Of a stretch of 64,000 nt of DNA, positions 43,901-57,300 are shown piece after piece. The translations under genes were made by a program, and so were the position numbers. The stretch's first letter is position 1, and each line of letters begins with the position of its first letter. This stretch comes from Hexactinellida sp. DTS-2022. Taxonomy: Eukaryota > Porifera > Hexactinellida. Location of the stretch: positions 310,001-374,000 of the forward strand of contig JAPNXP010000006.1 of assembly GCA_028753945.1 (NCBI GenBank), read 5' to 3'. The notes below the pieces were generated by a model, which was not told the origin of the DNA, did not search any database, and saw only the letters and a program-made list of their open reading frames with translations.

Positions 43901-46900
43901 AGTTAGTAAATTCATATATTATTATATTATATTCTAGTGAGTACTTTGTTAACAAGTCGCATTTTGCACTAAGTTTGCTTGCTAATAGGCGAACTTGATA
44001 TTAGAGGAACAGAATTAACATTAATGCTCGCTTGGGGACTGAAAATAACTTGCTAATAGAGCAATATTGCTATTAGGATAATTACTATTAGGTTGAACAC
44101 CACTGTCCTGAATTTGTTGTTAGAATAAACTGAGCAATATATAAGTCATTTTATTAATTTTACTTGTTGACTAACATACAACAACAACGACAGCAAAACA
44201 TACAAACAGCAACAATAACAAACAAAAATGTTTACTGTACTATTGGTTATACCTTATAGGAGACAACAAACAACAACAACAACAACAAACAATATATTTA
44301 CTGTACTATTACTTATATGAGACAACAAACAACAACAAACAAACAACAAACAACAAATAATATATTTACTATACTATTGCTTATAGGAATATGTTGCAAA
44401 GGATTTCTTTTGGTTCATGCAACAACAACTTGGTAAGGGAATAAACGCAGAAGAGACAATGGCTCATTTAGTGAAACAGAATGCTAAAGTTCTAGATAAC
44501 TATATGGGTGATGAACAAATAAATATGTTCTTAGACTTATTGAACAAACACAAGCATGCTAGATATCTACAGCATTTGTGTGCTCTATGTGTTATGAAAA
44601 ATAGCGATACACCAATATCTCAATCTGTACAAAAACTGGTGAAAAAGAATTTGTTAGATGTGCCAAGCCAGAATATACTCATTAAGATCATGTTAGTTTT
44701 CCTATAAGGACCGATTTAATATGAACTACAGTAAAACTCGGTTAATCGTACCCCCTCGGGAATGGAATAAGTACGTACTAACTGAGTTTACACTATTTGC
44801 TTTATACATAGTATATAACTTTGTATTTTCACACAAGGAATTATCCAGGAGCGCGAGACGCTCCTTTTGGAGCGTGATTTTTGGAAAATTTGAATTTAGG
44901 AGCGCGAAGATTTGTAACATTCTCCTATACCGTAACATTAATTTGTGATTTAGGCGTATGAGAATTGGATCAGAGCAGGATTAGGAGCGTATTTACAATT
45001 GGATGTATTTATTACTCTGCAAAAATCTAAAATTACAGCTGTGCCGACAGTATGTCCATTGCATGCGCATTGGAGGCACTATATTTAGGTGGTCTGTTGA
45101 TAAATATAGTCATAGTGCCTCCAAAAGAAAATGCTGTCGGCACAGCTGTAATTTTAGATTTTTCATTTTTGCGTTATTAAAATTTTTGCTAAATTGTCTA
45201 CGAATCGCACACTAATGTAATTGTTCTCATCCATTACGAACAATTAAAGGAATTTATGGATATTTTATAATGATGTAGTTAACACACTTTTTATAACCTT
45301 GTAATTAACATATTTTGACGAGGATTAGGAGCGTACTAGTGTTTGTATAGTATTACTCTGCAAAAAATCTAAAATTACAGTTGTGCCGACCTTGTAATTA
45401 ACATATTTTGACCAGAATTAGGCGCGTACTAGTGTTTGTATATTATTACTCTGCAAAAAATCTAAAATTACAGCTGTGCCGACCTTATAATTAACATATT
45501 TTCACACCTGTAGGTATGAGGATGACGACTCAGATTTAGAGGACAGATACCAACTGAATGTCCCTTGGAACGAATCTTTGGACAGAATAGGTCAAAAGAA
45601 ACTTTGCGAAGACAAGACAAACTCTAAACTAACTCGAGTATACGAATATTGGAAATGGCAATTAGAGTTGTATTCAGCTTTATGTTATGGGAGACATTAC
45701 TCGGCTATTGATCATCCTATTCTTAAGGAACAGTTAACTGTACAAACCGTATTCCAGTAAGTATACAGTATATACCTTATATGAACATAAGTATACGTAC
45801 AATAAGTATACAGTAGATATGTTATAAGAACATGGTTAGGGTAAACCATAATTTATATAATAAATGTGAAAATGTGAGATATTGTTTTAATGTTTACTTT
45901 ACAAATTAATGAACGACAAAACTAATACAAAAGCTAACTAAATATTTGGAGACCGAAATTCTTGTTCTGTGACACACAAACTAATCTCCCGTTTGTATCT
46001 ATAGCTATTCCTTGGGGCTGATAGAACATTCCTTGTTCGTGTCCCTCTCTTCCTATGGTGTGTAGGAGGTTGCCTGCTGGGGAGAATACACGAATGGAGT
46101 TTGTGCCTAGATCGCTTATCACGATGTTGTTATTTGTGTCCAAACAGAAGAACCATGGCCCTAACACATCCATTTCTCGTCCTCTGCTAATGAGAGAGTG
46201 TAGCAAGTCTCCCTCTAGTGACAGTACCAGCATACACTGATTCTTGTTTGGACACAGTACGTATACGCGGTCATGCGATATCTTGACGTCATATGGTCGT
46301 AATATTGCCTGATGTGTGATGTCCCTCACATGGTTTAGGTCTGTGTCGAATACACAGATTCTGTGGTTATCGCAATCTGCTATGAACACCTGTCCGTTGG
46401 GATCCGTTGTTAGTTGTCTGGGAAATTGGAATTCTCCGTTATTCGATCCCATCTTACCAATCTGCTTAACGAAGCTAAAATCGGTTAGCGAGTATTTGCT
46501 TATAGTGTGTCTCCAGTCGCTACTAACATACAAACTATTCCCATGAATAGCTATGCCCCATGGATAATTCAACTGTCCGTAACCTAACCAATTGAGATAC
46601 TCTCCTGTTTCGGATAATATCTCCACTCTGTGATTGTACCGATTAACTACGAATATCTGATTTGTAGCTTCGTTAATGGCGACACCACATGGCACACATA
46701 ACTCGCCAGGAGCTAAACCTTGTTTCCCAGTAGCGACAGTGGGCAAATGGAATGTGGCGTAGTTAGGCAGCCCTACTGGTACCAGTGCAATCTTTCCGAG
46801 ACGGGAAATGCTCACTTCGAGGTCTCGTGTGTCGCACTGCCACTTGAATTCTGTCTGGACTGGTATGTTCGTTCTCAGTTCCCTCAGTTTCTGGTCAATT

Positions 46901-49900
46901 TCTGAGACCGTTTTATCGCGGACGGACTTTAGGGGGTTCTCCTTCAAATCGGTTAGGAGGTGTGTCCGGGCGGTGGTTAGTTGTGTGTCCATTTCTTGTC
47001 GAGCCACCTCTGCGGCTCTCTTCTCCTCGCGTGCGTCGCGGACCTGAGTCAGCAGCTGAGCTCTGCGGAGATTCAGTAGCGCTATGAGGCCGTCTATGGC
47101 TCTGTTTATTCGTGTCTCTACGGGGTCTGCTGCTGGAGGGGGAATGGGATAGCGAGCTGCCATTTGATTGTTTGTAGAAGATTATTTGAATAGTTTAGGT
47201 ATGAATTGGTTGCAATGGATAATATGTGTATTTATAGCTGTGTTATGATTTGTTTGTTGCAACAACAACAATGATGATATGATGATGTGAGTATAATGTG
47301 GTAGTAAACAACAACACGAGTTATACACGTGTATGTTGTAATGTCTCGTTACTAGGATGCTGTAAGGAATGTGGTTTAAGTTCTTATATTCTGTCCTAAT
47401 TGCAATTCAGTATAGAATAACAAGATATCATATTTACAAAGTGCAACCCAAGATACATGAACTTTCCTTAAGAGTATAATTTGATATTCCAACAACAACC
47501 AAATATAGTTTTTCTTACCATCCAAAATAATTAATAAATTTTCGCTATTGAAATTGAACGCCCCTATAAAACTGGGGTATTTGTAATCTCAATACAAGAT
47601 AACCTCGTTAGTAGGAACACAGTAAATAGAACACTATTTCAGTCCCCTTCAAAGTCTCTTAAATACAAATCATATTGGCTAATGCGAATACCGGATAAAG
47701 CGAATATATTTTGACTGTCCCCTGGTGTTCGTACTAACGAGGTTTTACTGTGGTGTTCGCGTAATAGCAAGTAGCATTTTTCACCAAATTTACTAATAGG
47801 CGAACTTGCTATTAGAGGAACTGAATTAACATTAAATGCTCGCTTGGGGATTGAAAATAACTTGTTAATAGAGCAATATTGTTATTAGGCGAACACATAT
47901 ACAGTAGTATAATACAGTAAATGCCGGTTATAAGAACATTCTATTGGAAAACAAATGCCAATTTGCCATTTACCCTTATATACTTTATGTCGGTTATAAG
48001 CACACTATATACAGTTCCCGACGATGTTCTTAGTATAACCGGTATCCACTGTATTGTATTTCCTTAGATGCATGAAAGATACAGATCTCCCGCTAAGCTT
48101 AAGGGCTGTATACTGCAAACTGCTACAAACTATGTATTTGGATGTGAATCCACAAACCCTTATATCCCCCATTGAGTATGCTAGACTTTGGCAAGATATT
48201 CCACAGGAAATGGACCATGTTATTAACTCGTGAGTTCCTAATACAGTATTATACTATGTAATATTCTGTTATATACAGTAGAACCTCGTTAGTACGAACA
48301 CAGTTAATACGAATGTCCGGATAAGACGAACAAACAGTTCCATAAAATCAGGTCCCTACAATGGCTATTCAATGGATATTACTCCGGTTAATGCGAACTC
48401 CGGATAAAGCGAACAAAATTTACCGTCCGTTGGTGTTCGTATTAACGAGGTTCTACTGTACGTATTGAAATACTATAGCACTACTCTGTACAATAACAAT
48501 GTTTGTAGAAAGTTAATGCGGGAGGTGCCTCAGCCAATAGAGCTGTTAGAAGAAGAGTTACAAGATAGCGAGCACGATAAGAGAGTATATGAGTGTCTAA
48601 TTGAGACTACTGAGTATATAAAAACAGAGCTATCTCGGGAATCCTGCTTGTTAGGCTCAAGTCTGGAACAGGACCAGTTTATATTCGAGGTGAGACAGAC
48701 AACTAGTCTAATAGACAAATAAACAAATAGCCTAATAAACAAACCAACAAACACAAACAGACAAATACATAAACAGACAGACAAACAGCTTAATAAACAA
48801 GCCACCTAGCCTAATAAACAAACAAACAAACAAACAAACAACCAACTAACCAACCAACCAACCAACAAACAAATAAACAAACAAATAAGCAAGCAAATGA
48901 ACACAAACTCTGACAACAAATATATGACAGTATATACAAATCCTATTTCTCCTGTATAGTTATTCCCATTTACTGTATAGTTATTCCTATTTCTCCTGTA
49001 TAATTATTCCTATTTCTCCTGGATAATTATTCCTATTTCTCCTGTATACTATAGTTAGTGCACACGGCAGAGATGCTAGTTAAGTTCGGATTCTATTCTT
49101 TCGACAAACTCCTTAATCTCACGGATACTCTGCTGGGTCTCGTGGAGAAGAACATGATAGACGTGGTTACTCCCAAGGAAGAAGATTCCGTTAAGGAAAA
49201 CATAGAGCAAAAGGTTATACAGTAGACACCGGTTTCTCTAACACTGGTTTTATAATTACAGTAACTACAGTAGAGCCTCGTTAGTACGAAACCGGATATA
49301 AGAACATGCCGATATAAGCACACCGGTTATAAGAACATATCGGATATAAGCACACTATGTTGGAAAACGGTTGGCATATACCCTGTATAATTTATGTCGG
49401 TTATAAGAACATCAAGTGCAGTTCCCGACGATGTGCTTATAACCGGCATCCACTGTACAGTATAAACGGGTTTCTTCTAACACTGGTTTTTTATATCAGA
49501 TCTGTTATTTGTAACTAACTATTTATTCAAAATGTGTAAGAAGTTACAATTTTGTTTTATCTTCATCGGTTTATTCTAACTAGTATATGATTTTCTTACT
49601 TTATTTCCATGCAAAGAATTGGTTTGAAAAAACCGGGTTTCAGGTATCTTATTGTGAGCTTTTTATTATTAATGGTCCCAATTAAAAAACTTACATAGGG
49701 TATTATTTAGTTGAGTCCGCTTACTATAAACAACAACAACAACAACAACTTATAATTATCTACATTATATTCCTTTAGGAGATGATCCATACAACTTATC
49801 TGGAAGTTCTAAAGATTATAGATTTCGTAATGAACCTCAGACTAGATATTCGTCTCTCTATTATTCTAGTTTTATTCAAAAACAAATATAAACAAAAAGA

Positions 49901-51968
49901 ATTACATCAAAACTCTGGAATATCCTCAGAAGATCATCTTGATATTATTACTGAAGTGGACAAGTATTTCCAATCTCGGTTAGTATTGATTAGCAGCTAG
50001 CTTTCAATTAGTATACAGTACAGTAGATACAGGTTATAAGAACACTGGTTATAAGAACATTATACTGGAAAACGGTTACCATATACCCTATATAATTTAT
50101 GCCGGTTATAAGAACATTATATGCAGTTCCCGACGATGTTCTTATAACCGGCATCCACTGTATAACCTCGTTAGTACGAACACGGTTGATACGAAATTCC
50201 GGTTAATACGAACACTATTTCAGTCCCCTTCAAAGCCTTTCAATACAGTAGAACTCGGTTATAACGTACCCCCTCGGAATGGAATAAGTACGTACTAACT
50301 GAGTTTACCCTACATAGAAACACAAACAGCTTTATAAACTTAGTTTAAAATATTAGTACGTACTAACCCAGGCACGTTATAACCGAGTTATACTGTACGA
50401 ATGATATTGGTTAATACGAATCCTGGATAAGGGAACATATTTTACGGTCCCCTAGCATTCGTACTAACGAGGTTATACTGTATTAGTTTGACAGTTCCTA
50501 TATGAATGTATACCACTTAAATATACATATTGTAACACCTCTACAGATCCTCATTGCTGCTATCCCTCGACGAAGAATCTGGCAAGAAGTTGGTTAAGGT
50601 TCTACTCTTCCTGATAACGGAGGGAAGAATCTCTAAAGAGGAGAAGTTAATCAAAAGAATAAAAGAGGAATCGCTTAGTATTCTGTTTAGACACTTTAAT
50701 CAGCGGAAAGAATTCATACACGCTTTCAAACAAGTTAGTATTGTGTAATAATCGAGATTATCCGAACCAGTGTATTATACAGCAATTTGTAAATACGCTC
50801 CTAATCCTGGTCTGATCCAATTTTCATACGCCTAAATCACAAATTAATTTCACGGTAAAGAGAATTCCAAATTTTCGCGCTCCTAATTAATTTTTTTCCA
50901 AAAATCATATACTCCAAAAAGGAGCGTCTCTCGCTCCTGGATAATTCCTTTATCGGAACCCTCCTAGTTAGTTATTCCTTAAATCAGTTCAGCCTTAAAT
51001 TATCCGAACATGTCCCAACGAGTTCGGATAATTGTACGATACATACATACAATCATTTGTAATTACGCACTCTCTAACCCTGGAGTAGTCCAGTTTTCAT
51101 ACGCCTAAATCACAAACAGTGATTTAGGAGATTCCAAATTTTCGCGCTCCTAAACACCTGTATACAAAGTTCTACTGCAAGTTGCATTTTGTACGAAATT
51201 TGCTTGCTAATAGCTTTTTTTAATGCACTGCATTTTTTCATTTTTTTGCATTTTATCGTACACTTGGTTCTATCTATTATATATGTTGTAGGCGAAATTG
51301 AGTACCAGGCGAGATTGAGTCTCAATTTCGCCTGAAACTCAATTTCGCCTGCGAGGGTCAGGCGAGATTGAGTACCAGGCGAAATTGAGACTCAATCTCG
51401 CCTGGTACTCAATTTCGCCTGCGACATATACATTTGCTTAATGTAGATACAATGTTCTACTGTATACATGTGTATAGATACAGATGTTGGTATCAGAACC
51501 AGACCGAGAGGACTATCTGATTATAAAAGATGCGCTAGAGAACCTGAAGAAGTTTCTAGATCGGAAGTCCTTATCTCTCGGGGAGGACGGGAGAGATGGC
51601 GGTAAGGTCCCGTCCCGTATACACAGTATGCGGAGACTCACTGTTAAGGGAGATCTGGAGATCATGATGCATAACCCAGAGATGGTTAGTTTAGTGAGAA
51701 TATTATGTTATATATAGTAGAACTCGGTTAGTAGGTACCCCTTATATTGGGAATACAGTAGCTGCCGGCTATAAGAACACAAGTTAAACATGTCGGATAT
51801 AAGAACATTCTACTAAAACTAACTAACTAACTAACTAGCTAAACAACCAAATAAACAAACATACAAACGAACAAACAAACATACAAATAGCATATAAAGT
51901 TCTACTTATATAGAGGTGTTAATTACGAGTGTTTCTTCCTATTATTATTGTTTTATATTTAGACTAAT

Positions 51969-52015
<47 letters not shown>

Positions 52016-54257
52016 ACAACCAAACAAACAAACAAACAAACAAACAAACAAACATACAAATAACATATTAAGTTCTACTGTATATATAGATTTTAATGCG
52101 GCTATCTGAGTTGTGTCACGACAACACATCTCGCAGGGTACATGTGCAGAGATTGCTTAGGAATCTGGGTTCTCATAAGAGCGTTATTAATCTCATTGAA
52201 ATGGCAATCAAGGAGAAAGTGAGTTATCCATTATACTTTGTGTTGTTGATCATATTTAATGAGATTATCATGTTGTCATATATCAATGTTTTAGTGTAAT
52301 AGACAAATACATACGATATCTAGGTAACCAAACTAACAGTAAACAATATGTAATAACGAAGTGATTTATGGGCTTACTTATATTTTGCCAAAAATCCTAA
52401 TATTTTATTATGGACTTGTTCGATTACTAAAACAATTTATTCACGTATTAACGACAAAAAGACCTGATGAAACAAAAAACCCGGTTTGGACTTTTTATTT
52501 TAACTTTATTTGATATTATAACCAGATATCTAGGCAACTAATTTCTACATTTGGAAAGTTATAATAATTCTATTTAGAGTGTCTCTTCTGAATCTTTGAT
52601 AATCGAAGCGCACAGATTCTTACAGAAATTCTGTCGCGGTAATGTTAACAATCAGAAGCTCCTCTACCAAGATATTAAGCTCCTCATCAACACTGATAAT
52701 CCTGTAAGTTATAGTGCATTATAAGTACAGTAGAACCTCGTTATAGGAACACTGTTATACGTACACTATTCCAGTCCTATTCAAAGCCTTTTCAACAAAT
52801 GACACCGGTTAAATTCTGAATTTCCGGTTAATATGAACACTATTTCAGTCCCCTATAAAAGCCCTTTCAATACAAATGACACTAGTTAATACGAATTTCC
52901 GGTTAATATGAACACTATTTCAGTCCCCTATAAAAGATTTCAATACAAATGACACCAGTTAATACGAATTTTGGATAAGACATATACATTTTGTACGTAC
53001 TATTAACAAGGTTCTACAGTATACAATAATGTTTGCTTAAAATGAACTTTTTATTAAGAACAAGCCTATGATCCCAATTTAACAACTTACATAGGGTTTG
53101 TATTAAGTTGAGTTCGCTTATTATAAAGTCTCTCTATTATGAACACAATTATTGGTCCCTTGAATGTTCATAATAAAAGAACCTGACTGTATATGATGTA
53201 TTATATGTCAGAATATATTTCCCTTTTCTTATAACCGATATAGTACGTATACTATATACTATATTTCTTGTTGTCTTTATATTTTACATTTGTCACCTGA
53301 TTAATCACATTTTAACACCTCCAGGCTGAAGAATCTGAGACCTTAAGAAGCATATTTGAAAACAATGAAGAGCTGTGTTTCAAAATAACTGAAGATTTAA
53401 TACAAAAGTTTATTTCTGCAATCGAAAAGGAAGCGGTTCCAAATATGGTGTATTTAACTTTATTTCAAACTTTAGTCAAAGTTAAGAAGAAATGCCTTAT
53501 CAAGAATCAGGATTTGATATTAACTTCGGTGAGTTTTTATAGCAAATAGGTGTTAAAATATACGTATATTATACTAGGGCTTACTTATATATCACCCAAC
53601 ACCTTTCAATATAAAATCCGGGGTTCGTAAAGGTGAATTTTGGTGTAGAAAATGACCTTGCCAGTATATACTAAAATTATTCATTTTGCCATACCAATAT
53701 TAATACAGTCGAAACCGGTTATTCTAACTCGGGTTATTCAAACTTATCGGTTTATTCTAACTATTACTGATACAATCTTTTATAAGAAATTCAAATTATA
53801 CTAATATTTTTCATCGGGTTTTTTTTACTATCGGTTTTAGTTACTATTTTTATCTGTAAAGAAATGGTTAGAAAAACCGGTTTCAACTGTATGTTGTAAC
53901 TTATAACTAGATATTGCCATATATCCTATATAATTTATGTCGGTTATAAGAACACTATAGTACAGTTTGCCATGCCAATATATTCCTATGCTTATAACTA
54001 GATAATGAACTCTGATGACGTATTAAAGCTATGTAACGACGAGAAGTCTATACAAATGCTAGAAGAATCTATGTACAAGAACGATGAAGAGCTATTGAAG
54101 GGATACAAATACCATTTGAATCTAATTAAGCTAATTGCACTATGTGTTGAGGGAAGTAATGGTACCACAATACTGAAATGTCAGTCTGTTATTTCGCTAG
54201 AGGATTTGGCAAGAGTGCTCTGTAATAGTAGTATCACTAATGCTGAGGTAAGTGCTG

Positions 54258-54322
<65 letters not shown>

Positions 54323-57300
54323 GTTTGTCTAATTGTTGTACCCCGTCTATTTGTTTGTTTGTTTAAATAATTGGTTATTTAGTCGTGTATTTGTTTGTTT
54401 GTCTTTATAATATTTATTTATTTGTAATATATTTAGGTGTACAATAAAACCTCGTTAGCACGAACACGGTTAATACGAACACTATTTCAGTCCCCTTCAA
54501 AGCCTTTTGAATACAAATAATATTGGTTAATACGAATTCTGGATAAGGTGAACACATTTTGGCCATCCCCTGGTGTTCGTACTAACGAGGTTATACTGTA
54601 GTAAGTTAGTGTGTTTATTTTTGGTCTCTTTGTTTGTTTGTTTGTTTATTGTTGTTATTGTTGTTGTTGTTGTTTAGGTTAAGAAGGAATATGCCAATCT
54701 ACTACTGCATGCCTACGTTATATTCGATACAGATTTAATTAGCAAGAAAACGGTTTGGACAATCCTACAGTACTTCATATATGATATTGCTATGGTATGT
54801 TAGTTTGTTTGTTTGTTTGTTATTGTTATGTCTTAATAGTTTATTGGTTTATTTATTTAAACATGTTATTATTTGTTTATTAATTGGTTTACAGTCGAAA
54901 CCGATTTATTCTAACTCTAGTTATTCAAACTATTAGTGAAATAATCTTTTGTAAGAAATTCCAACTTTACTAGTATTTTTAATCGATTTTTCTAACTACT
55001 TTTATCTGAAAAGAAATGGTTTAAAAAAACCGGTTTAAACTGTATTTGTTTGTTTGTTTATATGTTTATTTGTTGTTTACCTGTGTATTTGTTTATTATT
55101 TGTTGTTGTTTACCTGTAGGTGTTTAAGCACACAGAGCCTGGTAGCCTGAGTGAGCAGGAACAGCATAGGAAGACATACGCTATGGATTATATTATTCCT
55201 ATCGTTAGTACCTTCTTCTCTGGGTATACTAACTCACAGAGGAAAGTCAGTCAGGTGAGAAATAATATTATATTATTATACAAACTTAATAACTGTATTT
55301 ATATACAGTAGACTCTGTTAATAGTAACACCAGGGGACCGTCTTAATATGTTCGTATTATCCGGAATAAGTAAGTATTAACCAGAGTCACTTGCATGCAT
55401 TTGTATAGACTAGGGGAATTAAACCTTGTACTCCTTAACCGATATTTCTCTTATCCGTGTTCCTATTAACAGAGTATACTACTTTAGTTATGTTTATATC
55501 CCTTTCAAATCTTCTAATACTTATTGACCCTTGTTTATCAAATTTCGGATAATACGAACATATTTCGACGATCCCCTGGTGTTCCTATTAACGAGAGTCT
55601 ACTGTATTGACACCTTATTTACTATGTTGTTGTTGTTGTTGTTTAGCAAAAGTACACAGAGATATTTATCCAGTTAATTCAGCACATATCACAACTGCTG
55701 AGTTGTAAGGCCTTATACCCTGACTTCACTAATGACCAATGGAATGCCGTACAGGGCTGTTTGGAGGTTCTACATAAACTCAGCAAAGATTGGATCGTAG
55801 TGTTTCCTCCTGAACTGGATTCCGTTGTAGAGGATGCTAGAAATGTATGTTGTTGTTGTTTGTTTGTTTGTTGTTTGTTTGTTTGGTTGTTTGTTTGTTT
55901 GGTTGTTTGTTGTTTGTTTATTTGGTTGGTTGTTTGTTTGTTTGTTGTTTGTGTTATTTGTTTGTTTGTTGGTTGGTTGGTTGGTTTGGTTGTTTGTTTG
56001 CCTTAGTGTCGCCTATTAATAATTGTTTTAACAGCAATATTGCTCTATTAGCAAGTTATTTTTCAGTCCCAAAATGTTACTTGCTATTACGCGAACACCA
56101 CTCTATAATTATTGTTTGTTTTGTTTTGTTAATTTGTTTACTGCTTTGTTATTTGTTTATTCAGTTTATTTGTTTGTTTGTTGTTTGTAGTATATTTATT
56201 TGTTTGTTGTTTGTATATTTATATGTCTATTTGTTTGTTGTTAGTTGTTGTTGTTTACTATCTCTCTCTCTCTCTAGAATATCAACCAGCTGTACGTGGT
56301 TCGTAAGATGGTACGAACAACAACAGGGGGATCTCGGTCGAGACGGAAACCTACCATTGACAAGAGTCAGGACATAGAGAGCACTATATCGGTACGTTAT
56401 GTTCTGTGTACAGGGTATACTGTTGTATGGGAGTAGAGTAGATATTGTTTGTTTGTTTGTTTGTTTATATGTTGTTACTCTCGTTATTCCCACTGAAATT
56501 CCACTGAAATTTGTAACAAAATTCGTAGGATTTACTAGTTTACTATTAATTGATCTCATGCAACAGTTCAAAATAAAATTCACACTTAAAGACCCTGATT
56601 GACTGACCATTATATCACGCGAACAAACAACATTTAATTAAATACACAAACAGACAAACAAATAAAGTTAATAAACAGACTAATATATAACAAACAAACG
56701 AACAAACAAACAAACAAATAAATAGTATTAACAGACAAATTTCTAACCAATAAACAAACAAACAAAGAAGCAAATAAACATAATAACAAACAAACAGACA
56801 AACAAACAAACAATCAAACAAACAAACAAACAAACAAACAAACAAACAAACAAACAAACAAACTAACTAACAAACAAACAAACTAACAAACCAACAAACA
56901 AACAAACAAACAAACAAACAACAAACTATAACTGGTTTATTCCCAAAGGTTAACGCCCGTACACACTGCAACCCAATTAAGCAAACCATACAGGTATGTG
57001 TGTGGAGTGATATTACTGTTCTACAGCCAATCATACGGCTGTTTTATGGGTGTATTAGTGTGGATTTTATTTGAACTGTGTATGCATATTAACCATGGAT
57101 ATTGACAAGACACGAAATCCAGTTTTTGTATAGTAGTGAAATTAATAAATCCCTAATTTACGCTACTGAATAATACTCGAATTAATTCCATTAAATATTA
57201 TTTTGTGGATTTTAAGGTCCTTTCAACATCCATGGTTTAAGTTTTCTATCAACAATTTATTTACAATTTTTATTTCTAAGTTTGTTATTTTGTATATTTT

